Of a stretch of DNA of 64,000 bases, positions 60,809 to 64,000 are shown in pieces; the stretch's first letter is position 1; the number at the start of each line of letters is the position of its first letter. This DNA comes from Candidatus Gastranaerophilales bacterium (GTDB lineage Bacteria > Cyanobacteriota > Vampirovibrionia > Gastranaerophilales > Gastranaerophilaceae). The notes below the pieces were generated by a model. That model was not told where the DNA came from. It was given only the letters and a program-made list of their open reading frames with translations, and did not search any database. Both the position numbers and the translations under genes were made by a program. The stretch is taken from NCBI GenBank assembly GCA_944324435.1, contig CALUWH010000001.1, positions 1 through 64,000 of the forward strand, read 5' to 3'.

Positions 60809-61852
60809 TTAATCAATAAACATGCAATCGCCGTAGCTGTAGAAGCGGTATTTTTCTTTTATTGCCTCTTCATAAGCTTCAAAAATAAAATCTTTTGTTG
60901 CGAGTGCGCTTACCAGCATTAGAAGTGTTGATTTCGGCAAATGGAAGTTTGTAATCAGTTTGTCGACAACTTTAAATTCATAAGGGGGGTAAATAAAGAG
61001 TTCTGATGCGCCTTTGCAGGCTTGTATCCCGCCAAACATTTTATATGCGCTCTCTAAAGTTCGAACTGTTGTCGTACCTACTGCTACGAGCTTTTTACCT
61101 TCTGATTTTGCCTTGTTAATCAAGTCCGCAGTCTTTTGAGTTATTTCAAATGTCTCGGAATCCATGTGGTGTTCAAGAATATTATCACACTTAACCGGTC
61201 TAAATGTTCCTATTCCAACGTTTAGGGTTACATAGCCTATCCCAACGCCTTTATCTGCAAGCTGTTTGAGAATTTCTTGCGTAAAATGCAAACCCGCTGT
61301 CGGAGCGGCAACAGAGCCTTCTTCTCTTGCATAAACTGTCTGATATCTTTCAAAATCCAGCCTTTTTAATTCCTCACTGCTCATCTTTCTTTCTATGTAA
61401 GGCGGCAGCGGAATATTTCCAACCCTGTGAAGAATCTCAAAAATATCACCTTCATAATTCATTTTTACAAGCCATTTGCCATCATCAGGCAGAGGCATCT
61501 TAACTTCGCAAGACAATTCATCGGATATTTTAATTACAGTGCCGACACGTACTCTTTTAGAAGGTTTGATTAAGACTTCCCAAACTTTGCCTTCTCTTTC
61601 TTTTAATAAGAAAACTTCTATTTTTGCACCGGTATCTTTATAGCCGTAAAGTCTTGCAGGAATAACTTTTGTGTCGTTCAAAATAAGAACATGGTTAGAA
61701 TCCAGCAAATCAACTATATCGTAAAAATGTTTGTGTAATATTTTATGTTCATCTCTTTTAAGAACCATCATACGAGAATTTTCGCGTTTGTCGCTCGGAC
61801 GCTGCGCGATTAATTCTTCAGGCAGCTGATAATCAAATTCTGATAGTAACAT
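60809..61852 (-). CDS. queA: tRNA preQ1(34) S-adenosylmethionine ribosyltransferase-isomerase
   Basis: A 347-residue QueA, which adds the epoxycyclopentanediol to preQ1 in the wobble position of tRNA on the way to queuosine. Starts MLLSEFDYQLPEELIAQRP; RVGNIPLPPYIER, SVAAPTAGLHFT and TNFHLPKSTLLMLVSA are family blocks. Length is normal. It follows yidC in the same direction with 47 bases between. Confidence 0.97.
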   Translation of the reverse strand: MLLSEFDYQLPEELIAQRPSDKRENSRMMVLKRDEHKILHKHFYDIVDLLDSNHVLILNDTKVIPARLYGYKDTGAKIEVFLLKEREGKVWEVLIKPSKRVRVGTVIKISDELSCEVKMPLPDDGKWLVKMNYEGDIFEILHRVGNIPLPPYIERKMSSEELKRLDFERYQTVYAREEGSVAAPTAGLHFTQEILKQLADKGVGIGYVTLNVGIGTFRPVKCDNILEHHMDSETFEITQKTADLINKAKSEGKKLVAVGTTTVRTLESAYKMFGGIQACKGASELFIYPPYEFKVVDKLITNFHLPKSTLLMLVSALATKDFIFEAYEEAIKEKYRFYSYGDCMFID

Positions 61853-61899
61853 TTTTTCTCCGGAATCCCCACCCCTCTTCTTATTGAGAGGGGATGAGA

Positions 61900-62982
61900 T
61901 TATTTTTCTTTTATTTGTTTTGCATTTGCAATATCTGCATCACTGATTTTTGATTCTTTTTTTGCATCTTCCAACTCTAGCTGTTTATTTATTATAACAG
62001 TTTGGATTACCTGGAAAATATTGCTTGAAATTAGATATAACAACACGCCTGCAGGTATCGGAATAATTACAAAAGTAAATGTCAGCATTATAGGCATGAA
62101 TGTATTCATAGACTTCTGCATAGCCTGCTGAGCCGGATCCTGTTGTACATTCTTATTCATTGCCATCATTGCTCGCTGTGAAAGTACCATTGTTACTGCA
62201 AACAATGCAATTAACAGAAGTACATCAAAGTGGAATGCTGTTTTCATTTCCTTGGTCGGAATTGAACTTATTAATATTCCGTCTTTTCGTACAAACGTGA
62301 GGGTTTCAGTCTCTTTTGTCTGAATATCGGTTATCGAAATGTCCGCTTTTTCAATCTGGTCAAGCTGGCTGAATTTCAAATTCAAACTATCAAGGCTAAC
62401 CTTGAAATCTGCAGGCTGGCCCGGGTTAAGTTCACCCTGAACTTCGATTGCTTTATTCGGTTTATCTATTTTTACGTTATCAAGAGGCTCGTCAACACCT
62501 TTGAGGTAAACCTTAGCGGTTTTTCCGGTCATAAAAGTATCATATTTAGAAACTCCGAGTGTTCCGTTATTTGATACCCCTGCAGACGTTCTTAGTGTTG
62601 CATCAAGTCTGTTTATAAATAAAAATTGAGAATCCCCTGCCATCTGGATGAATTGCGGACTCATCAATGTTGAATATAATAATATAAATATAGGCATCTG
62701 AATAAGAAGCGGAAAGCAGCCTGCCATCGGATTAAACTTGTGTTCCTTATAGAACTCCATCATTTTTTGCTGCATCAGCTGGGGATTGCTTTTATATCTT
62801 TCCTGAATAGCCTTCATTTTAGGCTGCAGCATCTGCATCATTCTCATAGAGCGCTGCTGAGACAAGCCTAAAGGCCACATCAAAGCTCTTACAATTATTG
62901 TCAATAAAATAATACCTATTCCGTAACTTCCTGCAAACGAAAGCATTTTCAAAACGTCGATGGTTAGTGTAGTAAAATCCAT
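61900..62982 (-). CDS. yidC: Membrane insertase YidC/Oxa1
   Basis: A 360-residue YidC. Helix 1 (about 17-37) carries the conserved Arg (IIVRALMWPLG); the cytoplasmic hairpin MRMMQMLQPKMKAIQERYK follows; helix 2 is LIQMPIFILLYSTLM. Then comes an insertion of about 115 beta-rich residues (about 130-245) before helices at 250-272 and 295-325. In proteobacterial YidC the large domain lies before this core. An insertion at this place is known from cyanobacterial-type YidC. The jag/rnpA neighbours are absent. Confidence 0.95.
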   Translation of the reverse strand: MDFTTLTIDVLKMLSFAGSYGIGIILLTIIVRALMWPLGLSQQRSMRMMQMLQPKMKAIQERYKSNPQLMQQKMMEFYKEHKFNPMAGCFPLLIQMPIFILLYSTLMSPQFIQMAGDSQFLFINRLDATLRTSAGVSNNGTLGVSKYDTFMTGKTAKVYLKGVDEPLDNVKIDKPNKAIEVQGELNPGQPADFKVSLDSLNLKFSQLDQIEKADISITDIQTKETETLTFVRKDGILISSIPTKEMKTAFHFDVLLLIALFAVTMVLSQRAMMAMNKNVQQDPAQQAMQKSMNTFMPIMLTFTFVIIPIPAGVLLYLISSNIFQVIQTVIINKQLELEDAKKESKISDADIANAKQIKEK

Positions 62983-63121
62983 ATTCTCTTCCCTAAATTT
63001 TGTGATATTAGTTGTACCTTTTCAAGATACTGTAAATATAACCCCAAGTCAAGAAATTGTCCTTGTTAAACACAGATTTATATCGGAGTCAAATAATTCA
63101 TACTTATTTATACATTTTTTC

Positions 63122-64000
63122 TTATAAAAAGACCTTTACTTCCCCTACAATTTTGCCTTGAATTGTTTTGATTGTATTATCGTATTCTATTTTTCCAAAT
63201 CCAAGCCTATTTATTATCTCAAAAACAGCTATTCTTCTTGCAGGCATAGAGCAGTCATACATTTTAACAACAAAACTGTCCTTTGTTTTCAGATCAAACA
63301 CTATACAAAGACCTCCTGCTCCGACTTTAGCAATCACGTTGTCCGTTTTTTGTATGATTTCCGTATCCAGCCTGTCTTCGCCGCCATAAATATAAGGATT
63401 TTTGAGAATCGCATTCACAATCTGAGGATAATTTTCAACAAGCGTTCTGTATCCAATCAGCATATTTTTTAACGACATGCTCAAAATCGGGACGCCGCAT
63501 CCGTCGGTTGTTACAGGATAAGACTCTTTAACTTCACACATTTCGTTTATTTTCTTCTTAATGCAAACCTGCAAAGGATGTTCTGGGCTGTCATAAGTTT
63601 TTATATCCCAGCCCTTAACTTTGCATATAGCCAAAAACCCAAGGTGCTTTCCCGAACAATTATTATGAAAGGCATTCGGTTTCTCACCTCTAAGCAGCAT
63701 TTTATCTTGCATGCTTCGTGAAAGCGGAGCATGAATTCCGCATTTTAAGTCTGTTTCTTTCAAATCGAACTTTTTGAGAATCTTTTTTGCGACCTCAATA
63801 TGGCATGCTTCACCTGCGTGTGACCCACAGCAAAAAGCTAATTCTTCCAAACTCAAATCAATATCGTTATCTATTAAAAGCGATGCTTGCAGAGGCTTTG
63901 CACAAGAGCGTAAATAATAAGGATAATTATTGTCTGGTTTATGGTTAGAATTCAACAAAAAATATCCGTCGTGATACTCTTCTACAAGGCCGTCTCTTAT
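63122..64000 (-). CDS. Asparaginase II-family protein, 5-prime truncated by window
   Basis: At least 292 residues, running off the right edge; upstream codons in frame read IRDGLVEEYHDGYFLLN. Family blocks: YYLRSCAKPLQA, CCGSHAGEACH, CGIHAPLSR, NNCSGKHLGFLA, TTDGCGVPILSMSL and KVGAGGLCIVF. Members of this family (PF06089) deaminate asparagine and are related to Rhizobium etli asparaginase. The C-terminus is complete. Confidence 0.93.
   Translation of the reverse strand: MRDGLVEEYHDGYFLLNSNHKPDNNYPYYLRSCAKPLQASLLIDNDIDLSLEELAFCCGSHAGEACHIEVAKKILKKFDLKETDLKCGIHAPLSRSMQDKMLLRGEKPNAFHNNCSGKHLGFLAICKVKGWDIKTYDSPEHPLQVCIKKKINEMCEVKESYPVTTDGCGVPILSMSLKNMLIGYRTLVENYPQIVNAILKNPYIYGGEDRLDTEIIQKTDNVIAKVGAGGLCIVFDLKTKDSFVVKMYDCSMPARRIAVFEIINRLGFGKIEYDNTIKTIQGKIVGEVKVFL

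Overview
The window is an AT-rich bacterial chromosome segment that best fits a non-photosynthetic, anaerobic gut relative of the cyanobacteria (Gastranaerophilales/Melainabacteria type). This placement is inference, not a database result. It rests on small proteins with a DTVSFK-type box followed by a glycine-zipper membrane segment (46870-47166, 55481-55795), a YidC with a large insertion, two rubrerythrins and an HCP-like protein, a CoA-dehydratase-activase-like protein, flagellin with a sigma-28 promoter, and an envelope with OmpA-like and chaperone-like secreted proteins. No photosynthesis gene is present.

Layout. 1-3030: secreted proteins in two divergent groups, possibly a pilus-like surface structure, one with an apparent ATT start codon. 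3030-4030: gene-poor stretch with coding remnants and tRNA-Ser(UGA). 4030-9700: LuxR-type regulator, HAD hydrolase, PilZ protein, reverse rubrerythrin, UmuC-like polymerase with a small partner, and a split ChrA transporter. 9713-14648: a MotA/MotB (ZorAB-like) pair divergent from a 1095-residue zinc-ribbon/degenerate cyclase/degenerate AAA/TPR protein, the best candidate for an undescribed system. 14722-24340: lysS, thiL-ispD, repeat proteins and unknowns. 24341-24895: repeat-only DNA. 24896-28582: cdd-zinc ribbon-pgpH-ybeY-dgkA, overlapping genes. 28736-34605: rpsP, then a tight operon of split transketolase C-subunit, ftsE, ftsX, an HDOD protein, a degenerate receiver/GGDEF-like protein and an isochorismatase-family hydrolase. 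34848-42642: membrane protein, MacB-like permease, activase-like protein, ruvC, flagellin, rubrerythrin, ROK glucokinase and a lytic transglycosylase with a long, probably structured leader. 42920-51766: STAS-like protein, two DUF3137 paralogues plus a fragment of a third, pheT, membrane protein and a CpaE-like ATPase. 51881-53613: a compact type II restriction-modification system (C-box, C protein, ScaI-like endonuclease, N4-type methyltransferase). 53709-64000: HCP-like protein, ispF, serine beta-lactamase-like protein, serS, DUF3800 protein, queA, yidC and a partial asparaginase II.

Two themes recur. Several proteins keep a recognisable enzyme fold but have lost visible catalytic or ligand residues (11361, 23579, 32892, 53709, 56527). 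Several genes have a TATAAT box only 6-7 bases before the ATG, suggesting leaderless transcripts (5474, 11361, 23579). Dispersed short palindromes and an 80-bp tandem repeat family fill the gene-free gaps. All calls come from reading the sequence; no searches were run.
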